Below, in pieces: positions 1 to 7,652 of a stretch of DNA of 21,773 nucleotides. Every line of letters starts with the position of its first letter. Positions within the stretch are counted from its first letter, which is position 1. Under the pieces are notes generated by a model, which worked only from the letters and a program-made list of their open reading frames with translations, did no database searches and was not told the DNA's origin. Location: contig VSNO01000070.1 of NCBI GenBank assembly GCA_009774375.1, positions 1-21,773 on the forward strand. Reading direction: 5' to 3'. Position numbers and translations under genes: made by a program. Origin of the DNA: Lachnospiraceae bacterium. GTDB taxonomy: Bacteria > Bacillota > Clostridia > Lachnospirales > Lachnospiraceae.

Positions 1-20
1 ACTGAAATGGGAGCAAACTT

Positions 21-539
21 ATGTATGAGTATGAATTAAGAAAATATGCAAATGATATTTTGGAATCTGAAAATTTTAAGAGTACGAAAGAGTATATTCA
101 GCATGGGAATATGTCGGTGCAGGAGCATTGTATCAATGTCGCAAGGGCTAGTTTATATATCAGGGACAGATTTAAGATCAGGTGCAATACAAGAGATCTG
201 ATCAGAGGTGCATTGCTTCACGATTATTTTCTGTATGACTGGCACAAGAGCGACAAGGTAAATTCCCATAGGCTACATGGCTTTTTTCATCCGGCAAGGG
301 CCTTGTACAATGCGGGAAAAGAATATCATTTATCTGCCAGGCAGAAGGATATTATCATAAAACATATGTGGCCGCTCACGGTGATCCCGCCTATGTGCAG
401 GGAGGCGTGGATCGTGACGACGGCGGATAAGTACTGTTCTTTGTTGGAGACGCTTTATATACAGAGGGGAAGGATCCACATACAGAGAGACAGGAGAAAA
501 TATGGCCTTGTGGGTATTTCTGACCATAGAGTGGCATAA
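21..539 (+). CDS. HD-domain protein (predicted metal-dependent phosphohydrolase)
   Basis: A 172-residue protein with an HD-type motif set: His36 (in EHC), the His67-Asp68 pair (in LLHDY), His90, His115 and Asp126 (in TTADK). This spacing fits small bacterial HD hydrolases that act on nucleotides or other phosphoesters with a bound metal. No other domain, signal peptide or membrane segment is visible. The ATG at 21 has a GGGAG ribosome binding site at 9-13. The C-terminus after about residue 145 is basic (Arg-rich) and carries no motif I recognise. It lies 86 bases upstream of pyruvate kinase in the same direction. The substrate cannot be told from the sequence. The fold call is firm; the precise function is unknown. 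Confidence 0.8.
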   Translation: MYEYELRKYANDILESENFKSTKEYIQHGNMSVQEHCINVARASLYIRDRFKIRCNTRDLIRGALLHDYFLYDWHKSDKVNSHRLHGFFHPARALYNAGKEYHLSARQKDIIIKHMWPLTVIPPMCREAWIVTTADKYCSLLETLYIQRGRIHIQRDRRKYGLVGISDHRVA

Positions 540-625
540 TGAACGCAGGACAGGCAATGTAAAGACAAAAGTAGGATATTTTGCAGAATGCTTTGAATAA
601 TTTGATAGAAAGGATTATACATTTT

Positions 626-2044
626 ATGAGAAAAACCAAGATTATCTGTACGATCGGTCCGGTTTCTGAGAGCGAAGAAAAGTTAAAGGAACTGCTTCTG
701 GCTGGAATGAACGTGGCCAGATTCAATTTTTCGCATGGGGATCATGCGGGGCATCAGATCAAGCTTGAGAGGGCGAGAAGGGCAGCGAGGGAGTTAGGAC
801 TTCCTCTTGCGACCATGCAGGATACGAAGGGGCCAGAGATCAGGCTGAAGGATTTTGAGGGTGGAAAAGTCTGCCTCGAGACAGGTGCGACATTCAGGCT
901 CACGACGGAGGAGGTACTGGGGACTGCAGACAGGGCATCCATAACATATAAGAATTTGAAGAATGATGTAGAAATAGGAAAAAGCATACTGATCGATGAT
1001 GGACTGGTCGAGCTTACGATCAAGGCGATCGAAGATACGGATATCGTGTGCGAAGTGATCAATGGAGGCTATATTTCAAATCACAAAGGGATCAACGTGC
1101 CAGGTGCGATTCTCTCCATGCCTTATATCAGTGACGTTGACAGGGATGATATTCTGTTTGGCGTGAAGATGGGGTATGATTATCTCGCAGCGTCATTTGT
1201 GAGATGTGCGGATGATGTGCTGGCGGTCAGGAAACTGATCGGGGAGCATGGCGGCAGGATGAAGGTGATATCCAAGATCGAGAATATGCAGGGGATTGAT
1301 AACCTGGATGAGATCCTGGCGGTTTCTGACGGGATCATGGTGGCAAGAGGTGACATGGGAGTTGAGATCCCGCTCGAGGAAGTGCCTGTTCTGCAGAAGA
1401 AAATGATTAAAAAGGCACTGCAGCTCGGAAAGATCGTCATAACAGCGACGCAGATGCTCGATTCTATGATCAAGAATCCAAGGCCGACCAGAGCGGAGAC
1501 AACGGATGTGGCCAATGCGATCTATGATGGCACGTCTGCGATCATGCTCAGTGGGGAGAGCGCTGCCGGCGCATATCCGATCGAGGCTGTGAAGACGATG
1601 AGCAGGATCGCGGAGCGCACAGAAGAGGATATCTGCTATGCGGCAAGACTGCGGGAGAGAAGCCACAATTGGGAGAATAATGAGGAAGTAACGACGGCAA
1701 TCTGCCATGCGTGCTGTACGACCGCCATGGATTTGAATGCAAAGGCGATCATTACTGTGACGATGTCTGGATTTACAGCAGGCATGATATCAAAATACCA
1801 GCCGGGATGCACGGTGATCGGCTGTGCTGTGGATGAGATGGTGTATCGGCAGATGGCGCTGATGTTTGGTGTCAGTCCGCTGCTGATCGCGAAGGAAGAT
1901 GATGCGGAGGAGCTGTTCAATACAGCGGTGAAGGCGAGCGTAGATGCAGGGCTGATCGGTCCTGGGGATAAGGTTGTGATAACCGCGGGTGTGCCTCTGG
2001 GTGTTGCCGGCAATACAAACATGGTCCGTGTTGTGGAAGTATAG
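626..2044 (+). CDS. pyk: Pyruvate kinase
   Basis: Catalyses phosphoenolpyruvate plus ADP to pyruvate plus ATP, the last step of glycolysis, in the cytosol. The protein begins MRKTKIICTIGP, the usual N-terminus, and is 472 residues long. It has the ARFNFSHG substrate segment, the QDTKGPEIR stretch, the signature ISKIENMQGIDN with the catalytic lysine, the metal-binding VARGDMGVEIP segment and TATQMLDSM. The C-terminal allosteric domain is present (to GNTNMVRVVEV), but the extra PEP-utiliser domain found in some Firmicutes is absent. An in-frame ATG-like extension begins at 581; I chose ATG 626 because it gives the conserved N-terminus and has GAAAGGA at 608-614. I see no convincing promoter directly upstream. 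Confidence 0.97.
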   Translation: MRKTKIICTIGPVSESEEKLKELLLAGMNVARFNFSHGDHAGHQIKLERARRAARELGLPLATMQDTKGPEIRLKDFEGGKVCLETGATFRLTTEEVLGTADRASITYKNLKNDVEIGKSILIDDGLVELTIKAIEDTDIVCEVINGGYISNHKGINVPGAILSMPYISDVDRDDILFGVKMGYDYLAASFVRCADDVLAVRKLIGEHGGRMKVISKIENMQGIDNLDEILAVSDGIMVARGDMGVEIPLEEVPVLQKKMIKKALQLGKIVITATQMLDSMIKNPRPTRAETTDVANAIYDGTSAIMLSGESAAGAYPIEAVKTMSRIAERTEEDICYAARLRERSHNWENNEEVTTAICHACCTTAMDLNAKAIITVTMSGFTAGMISKYQPGCTVIGCAVDEMVYRQMALMFGVSPLLIAKEDDAEELFNTAVKASVDAGLIGPGDKVVITAGVPLGVAGNTNMVRVVEV

Positions 2045-2123
2045 CATTCAATACAGTTTTAAAGCACGCTCAATCCGGCCAGTATGTCATCTGGTTCGGG
2101 ATCAGAGCCGTTGAGGGGAACAG

Positions 2124-2759
2124 ATGGGGAGAGTTTTTTGTATTGTCGGGAAAAGTTCATCGGGAAAGGATACGATTTATAAAAAGCTCTTGGAGAATCC
2201 GTCTCTTCATTTGAAGCGGATCGTTCCCTACACGACGCGTCCGATCCGTGCAGGGGAACAGGAAGGTGTGGAGTATCATTTTACGACGATCGAGGGGATG
2301 GCCTGCCTGCAGGCGGAGAACAGGATCATTGAGTGCCGTTCCTATGATACGGTATATGGCACATGGTACTATTTTATGGCGAAGGACAGTCAGATCGAAC
2401 TGGAGGAAAACGATTATCTGGTGATCGGTACTCTGGAGTCTTATATCAGGATCAGGGATTATTTTGGCAAAAACAGAGTGGTTCCTGTCTACATCGATCT
2501 GGATGACGGGGAGCGTCTGTCGCGTGCACTTGAGCGCGAAAGGAGGCAGAGCCAGCCGGGGTATGAAGAAATGTGCAGGCGCTATATAGCGGATGCGGCG
2601 GACTTTTCACAGGATAATCTCGAGAGGGCAGGTATTTCCATACGGTTTGATAACCGGGAGCTGGAGGCCTGTCTGTATGAAGTATCGGCGTATATAATGG
2701 CTTTTCAGAAGCAGACCTGTTTTTCCGGTTCTGATGGTACACAGGGAAAAGGGGACTGA
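2124..2759 (+). CDS. Guanylate-kinase-like P-loop protein
   Basis: A 211-residue protein of the guanylate kinase fold. The P-loop is GKSSSGKDT (residues 9-17), followed by the GMP-binding-type segment PYTTRPIRAGEQEGVEYHF near residue 35 and a lid-like Arg-rich stretch (ERERRQ). The P-loop departs from the usual guanylate kinase form (GPSGxGKST), with Asp where the phosphate-contacting Ser or Thr usually sits and Thr just after. It is followed by yaaR and holB, the slot that tmk (thymidylate kinase) occupies in the Bacillus yaa region, so it may be a kinase-like operon partner rather than the essential Gmk. The start at 2124 is supported by GAGGGG at 2113-2118. The family is well supported; the substrate is uncertain. 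Confidence 0.8.
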   Translation: MGRVFCIVGKSSSGKDTIYKKLLENPSLHLKRIVPYTTRPIRAGEQEGVEYHFTTIEGMACLQAENRIIECRSYDTVYGTWYYFMAKDSQIELEENDYLVIGTLESYIRIRDYFGKNRVVPVYIDLDDGERLSRALERERRQSQPGYEEMCRRYIADAADFSQDNLERAGISIRFDNRELEACLYEVSAYIMAFQKQTCFSGSDGTQGKGD

Positions 2760-2783
2760 CTGTATGAGTGGGGTGGTAGATAG

Positions 2784-3224
2784 ATGGATCTGAAGGTAAA
2801 TGAAGTACAGCAGACTGCACCAGTGCAGCAGACGCAGACCGCACAGCCGACGGATGATTCGTTCAGGTTTATGCTGGCGAGCAATATCGAGGAAGCGGGG
2901 CTCGCGGAGCGGTTGAATCTCATGATGGAAGAGATCGTGATGCAGGGGGATAAGATCGTGAAGCGCATGGATGTGCGTGACATGCGCAGATACCGCACAT
3001 TGATCAAAGAGTTTATGAATGAGATCGTGAACCGTTCTCACAAGTTCTCGCGCGAAAATTTTCTGGACAGGCGCGGGCGGCACAGGGTTTACGGCATCAT
3101 CAGACTTGTGGACGAGAAGCTGGATGAGCTGGCACAGGAACTGGTGAGCGAGGAATGCGATAAGATCGCCATTCTTGCCAAGGTAGATGAGATACGGGGC
3201 CTGCTGCTTGATATTTTTGCCTAA
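2784..3224 (+). CDS. yaaR: YaaR family protein (DUF327)
   Basis: A 146-residue, helix-rich, highly charged soluble protein with a Gln/Thr-rich N-terminus (residues 5-25) and the DUF327-type core (RMDVRDMRRYRTLIKEFMNE, then SRENFLDRRGRHRVY). The family is named for Bacillus subtilis YaaR, encoded just upstream of holB. No enzymatic motif is visible and the molecular role is unknown. The placement immediately before holB and ricT matches the conserved Firmicutes order and supports the call. The ribosome binding site is the G-rich GGGGTGG at 2770-2776; the ricT start at 4434 has a very similar GTGGGGTAGATAGAT leader. Confidence 0.85.
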   Translation: MDLKVNEVQQTAPVQQTQTAQPTDDSFRFMLASNIEEAGLAERLNLMMEEIVMQGDKIVKRMDVRDMRRYRTLIKEFMNEIVNRSHKFSRENFLDRRGRHRVYGIIRLVDEKLDELAQELVSEECDKIAILAKVDEIRGLLLDIFA

Positions 3225-3280
3225 ACCATGCAGCCCACAAGTCTAATTTCTGATGAGAGCAGTATGCAAGGGGTATGAAT

Positions 3281-4372
3281 ATGGGAACAGACTCAGGAAC
3301 AGAGTGCTTGACTTGGCGTGATGTGGTGGGGCAGACGCAGCTTACAGAGAACCTGCAGAATGCCCTGAAGCACAATAAAATATCACACGCCTATCTGATA
3401 CAGGGTGAAAAAATGTCGGGAAAATGTATGATCGCTGATATTTTTTCGAGAGCGCTGCAATGCGAATGCGGACAGGAGGAGGACCGCCAGGCCACGTTGT
3501 TTGATCTCGGTGCGACGGCGGATCAAGATCAGACTGGTGTCAAAATGCGACCCTGCAACTGCTGCAGATCATGTAAGCAGGCAATAAACGGAAATCATCC
3601 GGATATCATCCATGTGATCCATGAGAAACCCAATGTGATAACCGTAGACAACATCAGACAGCAGGTCAATGGGGATATTGCCATCAAACCGTACAGCGGC
3701 GCGTATAAGATCTATATCATAGACGAGGCTGAAAAGATGAACGTGCAGGCGCAGAATGCCCTGTTAAAGACTTTGGAAGAACCGCCGGAGTATGCGGTGA
3801 TCCTGCTGCTGGCGACCAGGGCGGAGGCGATGCTCCCGACGATATTGAGCCGCTGTGTCACGTTGGATACAAAGCCGGTCTCCGATGACCTGATCAAAAA
3901 ATATCTGATGCAGAAGATACAGATACCGGATTACAAGGCGGCTGTCTGCTCTTCTTTTGCGAGGGGAAATGTGGGCCGTGCGATCGAGCTTGCTTCCAAT
4001 GAGACCTTTGATCACATGAAACAGTCTGTGCTCGGGATATTAAAAAATGTCACGGATATGGAGATCAATCAGATCGCGTCCGAGGTCAGGAAGATCAATG
4101 AGGAAAAATTTGACACGGATGATTATCTGGATCTGTGTTTTATCTGGTTTCGGGATGTGTTATTATATAAAGCGTGTGGCTCATATGGCAGGCAGTGTCG
4201 TTATATTTTTCAGGAGGAGATCCCTGGCATTGCCAGCGCGGCAAAACGGTACAGCTACGATGCGATCGAAAAGATCATTCATTCGATCGATCGGGCAAGG
4301 AGCAGACTGGCGGCTAATGTGAACTTTGACCTGACGATGGAGCTGATGTTTCTGGATATGAAAGCGGGATGA
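3281..4372 (+). CDS. holB: DNA polymerase III subunit delta' (clamp loader)
   Basis: Clamp-loader AAA+ subunit that helps place the sliding clamp on DNA. The opening WRDVVGQ and SHAYLIQG are typical. The Walker A region is GEKMSGKC (residues 42-49), with Cys in place of Ser/Thr; delta' is known as a non-hydrolysing member, so this is expected. A zinc-ribbon cysteine cluster lies at C92, C94, C95 and C98, with C61/C63 upstream. The Walker B-like IYIIDEAEKM, the LLKTLEEPPE segment and the SRC motif near residue 181 follow. The protein is 363 residues. I prefer ATG 3281 over ATG 3275 because AAGGGG at 3268-3273 lies 7 bases from the former and 1 base from the latter. It is followed by ricT. Confidence 0.93.
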   Translation: MGTDSGTECLTWRDVVGQTQLTENLQNALKHNKISHAYLIQGEKMSGKCMIADIFSRALQCECGQEEDRQATLFDLGATADQDQTGVKMRPCNCCRSCKQAINGNHPDIIHVIHEKPNVITVDNIRQQVNGDIAIKPYSGAYKIYIIDEAEKMNVQAQNALLKTLEEPPEYAVILLLATRAEAMLPTILSRCVTLDTKPVSDDLIKKYLMQKIQIPDYKAAVCSSFARGNVGRAIELASNETFDHMKQSVLGILKNVTDMEINQIASEVRKINEEKFDTDDYLDLCFIWFRDVLLYKACGSYGRQCRYIFQEEIPGIASAAKRYSYDAIEKIIHSIDRARSRLAANVNFDLTMELMFLDMKAG

Positions 4373-4433
4373 GACGCAGGCGTACATTGGCAGTCACAGG
4401 CTGTAGATTAAGATTTAAGTGGGGTAGATAGAT

Positions 4434-5363
4434 ATGATAAAGGTTATTGGCGTGAGATTTCGGACAGCGGGAAAGATATATTTTTTTGATCCGGTGAATT
4501 TTGACATAAAGCGTGGAGATCATGTGATCGTGGAGACTGCGCGCGGGATCGAATATGGAACGGTGGTGGGAGATCCCAGGGAAGTCAGTGAGGACAGGGT
4601 GGTGCAGCCCTTGAAACCTGTGCTGCGGATCGCCACCAAGCGTGACATGGAGCAGGAGGCAGCGAACAAGCAGAAGGAAAAGGATGCTTTTAAAATCTGC
4701 CTTGAAAAGATAAAGAAACATAATCTGGAGATGAAACTGATCGATGCGGAGTACACTTTCGACAACAACAAGGTGCTGTTTTACTTTACGGCAGATGGCC
4801 GCATCGACTTCAGGGAACTGGTGAAGGATCTGGCTTCGGTGTTTAAGACGAGGATCGAGCTGCGCCAGATCGGTGTGCGCGATGAGACAAAGATACTTGG
4901 CGGTATCGGCATCTGCGGCAGACCGCTCTGCTGTCACTCTCATCTGTCAGAGTTTGTCCCGGTTTCGATCAAGATGGCGAAGGAGCAGAATCTATCGTTG
5001 AATCCGACGAAGATCTCAGGGGTATGCGGACGTCTGATGTGCTGCCTAAAGCATGAGGAAGAGACGTATGAATACCTCAACAGAAAGCTTCCGAATGTGG
5101 GGGATTTCGTGACAACGGATGACGGGTTTAAAGGTGAAGTGCACAGTGTGAATGTGCTCCGCCAGCTGGTCAAGGTCGTTGTCGAGGTGGATGATGAGAA
5201 GGAGATCCGTGAGTATAAGGTGGAGCAGCTCCGGTTCAGGAGACGTCATAAAAAAGATAAGAATGACAATATGAGCAATGAGGAGCTCAGGGAATTGAGG
5301 GAGCTTGAAAAGCTCGAGAAACAGGAGAAGGACGCAAAATCTAAGCTTGAAGATAATGTGTGA
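4434..5363 (+). CDS. ricT: RicT/YaaT, PSP1-domain protein
   Basis: A 309-residue protein with a PSP1 C-terminal domain. In Bacillus subtilis RicT (YaaT) joins RicA and RicF in the iron-sulfur Y-complex that affects RNase Y-dependent mRNA processing, competence and sporulation. The two diagnostic cysteine motifs are CGRPLCC (C161, C166, C167) and CGRLMCC (C198, C203, C204), the ligands expected for Fe-S clusters. The N-terminus (VRFRTAGKIYFFDP) is typical, and the C-terminal 50 residues are a Glu/Lys-rich helical tail. The ATG at 4434 follows the G-rich sequence GTGGGGTAG. It sits between holB and trmN6, the conserved Firmicutes position. Confidence 0.93.
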   Translation: MIKVIGVRFRTAGKIYFFDPVNFDIKRGDHVIVETARGIEYGTVVGDPREVSEDRVVQPLKPVLRIATKRDMEQEAANKQKEKDAFKICLEKIKKHNLEMKLIDAEYTFDNNKVLFYFTADGRIDFRELVKDLASVFKTRIELRQIGVRDETKILGGIGICGRPLCCHSHLSEFVPVSIKMAKEQNLSLNPTKISGVCGRLMCCLKHEEETYEYLNRKLPNVGDFVTTDDGFKGEVHSVNVLRQLVKVVVEVDDEKEIREYKVEQLRFRRRHKKDKNDNMSNEELRELRELEKLEKQEKDAKSKLEDNV

Positions 5364-5424
5364 GTCCTTGATGTGCAGAACAGGGAGACAGACATGGGGG
5401 CTGGATTGACATAGAGGGATGCGG

Positions 5425-6162
5425 ATGGGCGTGGAGATAAAGGAAAATGAGCGCATTGACGATCTGCAGCGCAATGGCTATCAGATCATACAGGATCCGG
5501 AAAAGTTCTGTTTTGGCATGGATGCTGTGCTGCTCAGCGGTTTTGTGAAGGTGAGGCCCGGGGCACGCGTGCTGGACATGGGTACAGGTACTGGTATCAT
5601 TCCGATCCTGGTGGAAGCGAAGACGCAGGCGGCGCAGATCAGCGCTATTGAGATACAGGAGGAGAGCGCGGATATGGCGAGGCGCAGTGTGCGCCTCAAC
5701 GGACTGGAGAACAAGATCGATATTGTGACGGGGGACTTGAGAGAAGCAGATAAATTTTTTGATGCTGCTTCTTTTGATGTAGTTACATGCAATCCGCCGT
5801 ATATGATCGGGCAGCATGGTTTGGCGAATCCGGATGTGCCGAAGGCGATCGCACGGCATGAGATCATGTGCACGCTGGAGGATGTGGTCAGAAATGCTGC
5901 CAAGCTGTTGAAGCCGGGGGGATCGTTCTGCATGGTTCACAGACCGTTCCGGCTGGCGGAGATCATCACTGTGATGACGAAATATAAGCTGGAGCCCAAG
6001 CGTATGAAATTAGTCTACCCTTTTATCGACCAGGAGCCGAATATGGTCCTGATCGAGGGCTGCAGGGGAGGAAAGCCGCGCATGACAGTGGAGAAACCCC
6101 TGATCGTATTCAGGGAGCCAAATGTCTACTCGGATGAAATGTATGATGTATATGGCTATTGA
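5425..6162 (+). CDS. trmN6: tRNA1(Val) (adenine(37)-N6)-methyltransferase
   Basis: S-adenosylmethionine-dependent methyltransferase related to E. coli YfiC/TrmN6 and B. subtilis YabB, which methylate N6 of A37 in tRNA-Val. The protein is 245 residues. The SAM-binding motif I is VLDMGTGTGIIP (residues 49-60) and the N6-adenine catalytic motif NPPY is at 123-126. The N-terminal DGYQIIQDPEKFCFGMDAVLL-like segment is typical of the family. An ATG at 5419 directly abuts the GAGGG at 5414-5418, whereas ATG 5425 has a 6-base spacer, so 5425 is chosen. It lies between ricT and rsmI, as yabB does in Bacillus. Confidence 0.9.
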   Translation: MGVEIKENERIDDLQRNGYQIIQDPEKFCFGMDAVLLSGFVKVRPGARVLDMGTGTGIIPILVEAKTQAAQISAIEIQEESADMARRSVRLNGLENKIDIVTGDLREADKFFDAASFDVVTCNPPYMIGQHGLANPDVPKAIARHEIMCTLEDVVRNAAKLLKPGGSFCMVHRPFRLAEIITVMTKYKLEPKRMKLVYPFIDQEPNMVLIEGCRGGKPRMTVEKPLIVFREPNVYSDEMYDVYGY

Positions 6163-6198
6163 CGGTGTGTGGTCAGTTTGTGTTAGGTGGTGATGTCG

Positions 6199-7047
6199 AT
6201 GAAGGGAAAATTGTATTTGTGTGCCACTCCGATCGGCAATCTGGGCGATATGACGCCGCGGGTGGTGGAGACACTGCAGATGGTTGACCTGATCGCTGCG
6301 GAGGATACCAGAAACAGCATCAGGCTGTTGAATCATTTTGATATCCACACTCCGATGACGAGTTATCATGAATATAATAAGGTAGAGAAAGCCGTTTCAC
6401 TGATCGAACAGATGAACGTAGGTAAAAATGTGGCGCTGGTCACGGATGCCGGGACACCTGCGGTCTCCGATCCGGGAGAGGTGCTCGTGCGGATGTGTTA
6501 TGAGGCGGGGATCGTGGTGACATCCCTGCCGGGAGCAGTAGCGTGTATCACGGCGTTGACGCTGTCGGGGCTTGGCACCCGGCGTTTCTGTTTTGAAGGA
6601 TTTCTGCCGGCTGATAAGAAGGAAAAGAGAGAGATCCTGGAGGATCTGAAAAAGGAGTCAAGAACGATCATCCTGTACGAGGCGCCGCATCGTCTGGTCA
6701 GGACACTGGCGGAGCTGTACGATGCTCTGGGAGACCGCAGGCTGACATTGTGCAGGGAGCTGACGAAAAAGTTTGAAGAGGTAACACGTACTACGATCTG
6801 TGGTGCGCGCGCCATGTACGAAGGCGAGGAACCACGGGGGGAGTATGTGCTTGTCGTGGAGGGAAAGAGCCTTTTGGAGTTCAGGCAGGAACAGGAACAG
6901 AACTGGCAGCAGATCTCGATCGAGGAACATATGCGGCAGTATGAGGCGCAGGGGATGGAGCACAAGGATGCCATGAAAAAGGTAGCGAAGGACCGCGGGA
7001 TGTCCAAACGCGACGTGTATCAATATCTTTTATCGGCGGAGCATTGA
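6199..7047 (+). CDS. rsmI: 16S rRNA (cytidine(1402)-2'-O)-methyltransferase
   Basis: RsmI (YabC/YraL) methylates the 2'-O of C1402 in the decoding centre of 16S rRNA. The 282-residue protein shows the tetrapyrrole-methylase fold motifs: ATPIGNLGDMTPR (residues 9-21), AEDTR (34-38), VTDAGTPAVSDPG and LPGAVACITAL, then the EAPHRL segment. The C-terminal tail (KKVAKDRGMSKRDVYQYLL) is the usual helix-turn-helix-like RsmI end. Upstream GTG and ATG codons (6187, 6193) overlap or crowd AGGTGG at 6185-6190, so ATG 6199, with an 8-base spacer, is the likely start. This is the last gene of the yaa-type block. Confidence 0.95.
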   Translation: MKGKLYLCATPIGNLGDMTPRVVETLQMVDLIAAEDTRNSIRLLNHFDIHTPMTSYHEYNKVEKAVSLIEQMNVGKNVALVTDAGTPAVSDPGEVLVRMCYEAGIVVTSLPGAVACITALTLSGLGTRRFCFEGFLPADKKEKREILEDLKKESRTIILYEAPHRLVRTLAELYDALGDRRLTLCRELTKKFEEVTRTTICGARAMYEGEEPRGEYVLVVEGKSLLEFRQEQEQNWQQISIEEHMRQYEAQGMEHKDAMKKVAKDRGMSKRDVYQYLLSAEH

Positions 7048-7098
7048 ACTGAACAGCAGCGGCTTTTTATATATTTTAGAGAAAATTTAGAAAATACA

Positions 7099-7127
7099 TT
7101 GACAAATATATACAAGAATACTATACT
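7099..7127 (+). promoter_or_regulatory. SigA-type promoter of the acyl carrier protein gene
   Basis: TTGACA at 7099-7104 and TATACT at 7122-7127 with an exact 17-base spacer: a perfect -35 box and a one-mismatch -10 box. Transcription would start near 7134, leaving an untranslated leader of about 145 bases before the ACP start. I saw no competing promoter in this gap. Confidence 0.8.
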
Positions 7128-7137
7128 TCTGTTTGTC

Positions 7138-7169
7138 GATACCATTTATAGCGTATTTCTTCTGGTATC
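7138..7169 (+). promoter_or_regulatory. Inverted repeat in the ACP leader (possible operator or hairpin)
   Basis: GATACCA at 7138-7144 and its exact complement TGGTATC at 7163-7169 flank an 18-base AT-rich loop, starting at about the transcription start of the promoter just upstream. The position suits a repressor operator or an RNA hairpin in the leader. I do not recognise it as a known FapR, FabT or FabR site. Its function is unproven. Confidence 0.35.
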
Positions 7170-7279
7170 AGATGTTATAGATACATCATAAGATGAAGCA
7201 GGAAGGCATACAATAAAGTGTGGAAACTACATGGGTGTTTCAGAAAATACGGGATAGGTTGCATAAAGGAGATTTTTGA

Positions 7280-7513
7280 ATGGAAAGAGTATTTGAAATC
7301 ATCGAGGAACAGTTACATTTGACAGGGATGGAGCTTACGGAGGACTTGAACCTGAAGGACGATCTTGGCGCGGATTCCATTGATCTGGTGGAGCTTGTGA
7401 TGGCGTTTGAGGACGAGTATGGCATTAGCGCTGATTATGAGGAGATGGACAAGAAAGTCAGGACGGTCGGTGACATCATCGAATTTTTGAAAGAGCAGGG
7501 GGCAGATATCTAA
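7280..7513 (+). CDS. acpP: Acyl carrier protein
   Basis: A 77-residue acidic carrier protein. The phosphopantetheine attachment site is Ser33 within LGADSIDLVELVM, the standard DSxDxVEL motif. The prosthetic group carries acyl chains in fatty acid or related synthesis. The ATG at 7280 has AAAGGAG at 7265-7271. No fab genes are beside it: it is a single-gene unit with its own promoter (7099-7127) and terminator, so it may serve a special pathway or simply be a stand-alone copy. The sequence alone does not tell primary from secondary ACP. Confidence 0.93.
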   Translation: MERVFEIIEEQLHLTGMELTEDLNLKDDLGADSIDLVELVMAFEDEYGISADYEEMDKKVRTVGDIIEFLKEQGADI

Positions 7514-7528
7514 GATCTGCTCCTTTTA
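7499..7528 (+). terminator. Rho-independent terminator of acpP
   Basis: GGGGCAGAT at 7499-7507 pairs with ATCTGCTCC at 7515-7523 (one G-U pair) around a 7-base loop, followed by TTTTA. The stem overlaps the end of the gene, with the stop codon 7511-7513 in the loop. A 3' overlap of terminator and stop codon is compact but not rare. Confidence 0.7.
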
Positions 7529-7534
7529 TGCGCA

Positions 7535-7577
7535 CGGACGCGGAAAGGAAATATGCAGCTAAGGCTGCCCGCGTCCG
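7535..7577. repeat. GC-rich branched inverted repeat
   Basis: CGGACGCGG at 7535-7543 pairs perfectly with CCGCGTCCG at 7569-7577. Inside it, GCAGC (7555-7559) pairs with GCTGC (7564-7568) around TAAG. An 11-base bulge separates the two stems on the left. There is no T-run on either side, so it is not an obvious terminator. It may be a small intergenic repeat element or a structured RNA end. Confidence 0.5.
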
Positions 7578-7583
7578 GCGCGC

Positions 7584-7652
7584 GAGTAGGGGAAGATGGC
7601 TCTTCCCTACTCGATTATGCACACGGGCGTGAGTAGGGGAAGATGGCTCTTC
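7584..7652. repeat. 22-bp direct repeat, first copy forming a long hairpin
   Basis: The same 22 bases (GAGTAGGGG...GGCTCTTC) occur at 7584-7605 and 7631-7652. In copy 1 the sequence continues to CCTACTC and forms a hairpin over 7584-7612, with one bulged G and a TGGC loop. Copy 2 lacks the closing half and overlaps the stop codon of the beta-lactamase-like gene on the other strand. It could be transcription-end structure between convergent genes or a remnant of a small repeat element. Confidence 0.6.

Noticed and set aside
602..620. TTGAAT-17-TATACA like promoter just before pyk
   Set aside because: The -10 box would lie between the RBS and ATG, giving a transcript without the RBS. Likely chance in AT-rich sequence.
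3322..3429. Broken Walker A in holB as evidence of a dead gene
   Set aside because: Delta' subunits commonly lack a working ATP site, and the zinc-ribbon cysteines and SRC motif are intact.
4314..4943. 209-codon minus-strand frame across holB and ricT
   Set aside because: It is opposite two well-supported genes and lacks any motif or RBS.
7584..7652. CRISPR array
   Set aside because: Only two copies of a repeat, 47 bases apart, one part of a hairpin; no cas genes.
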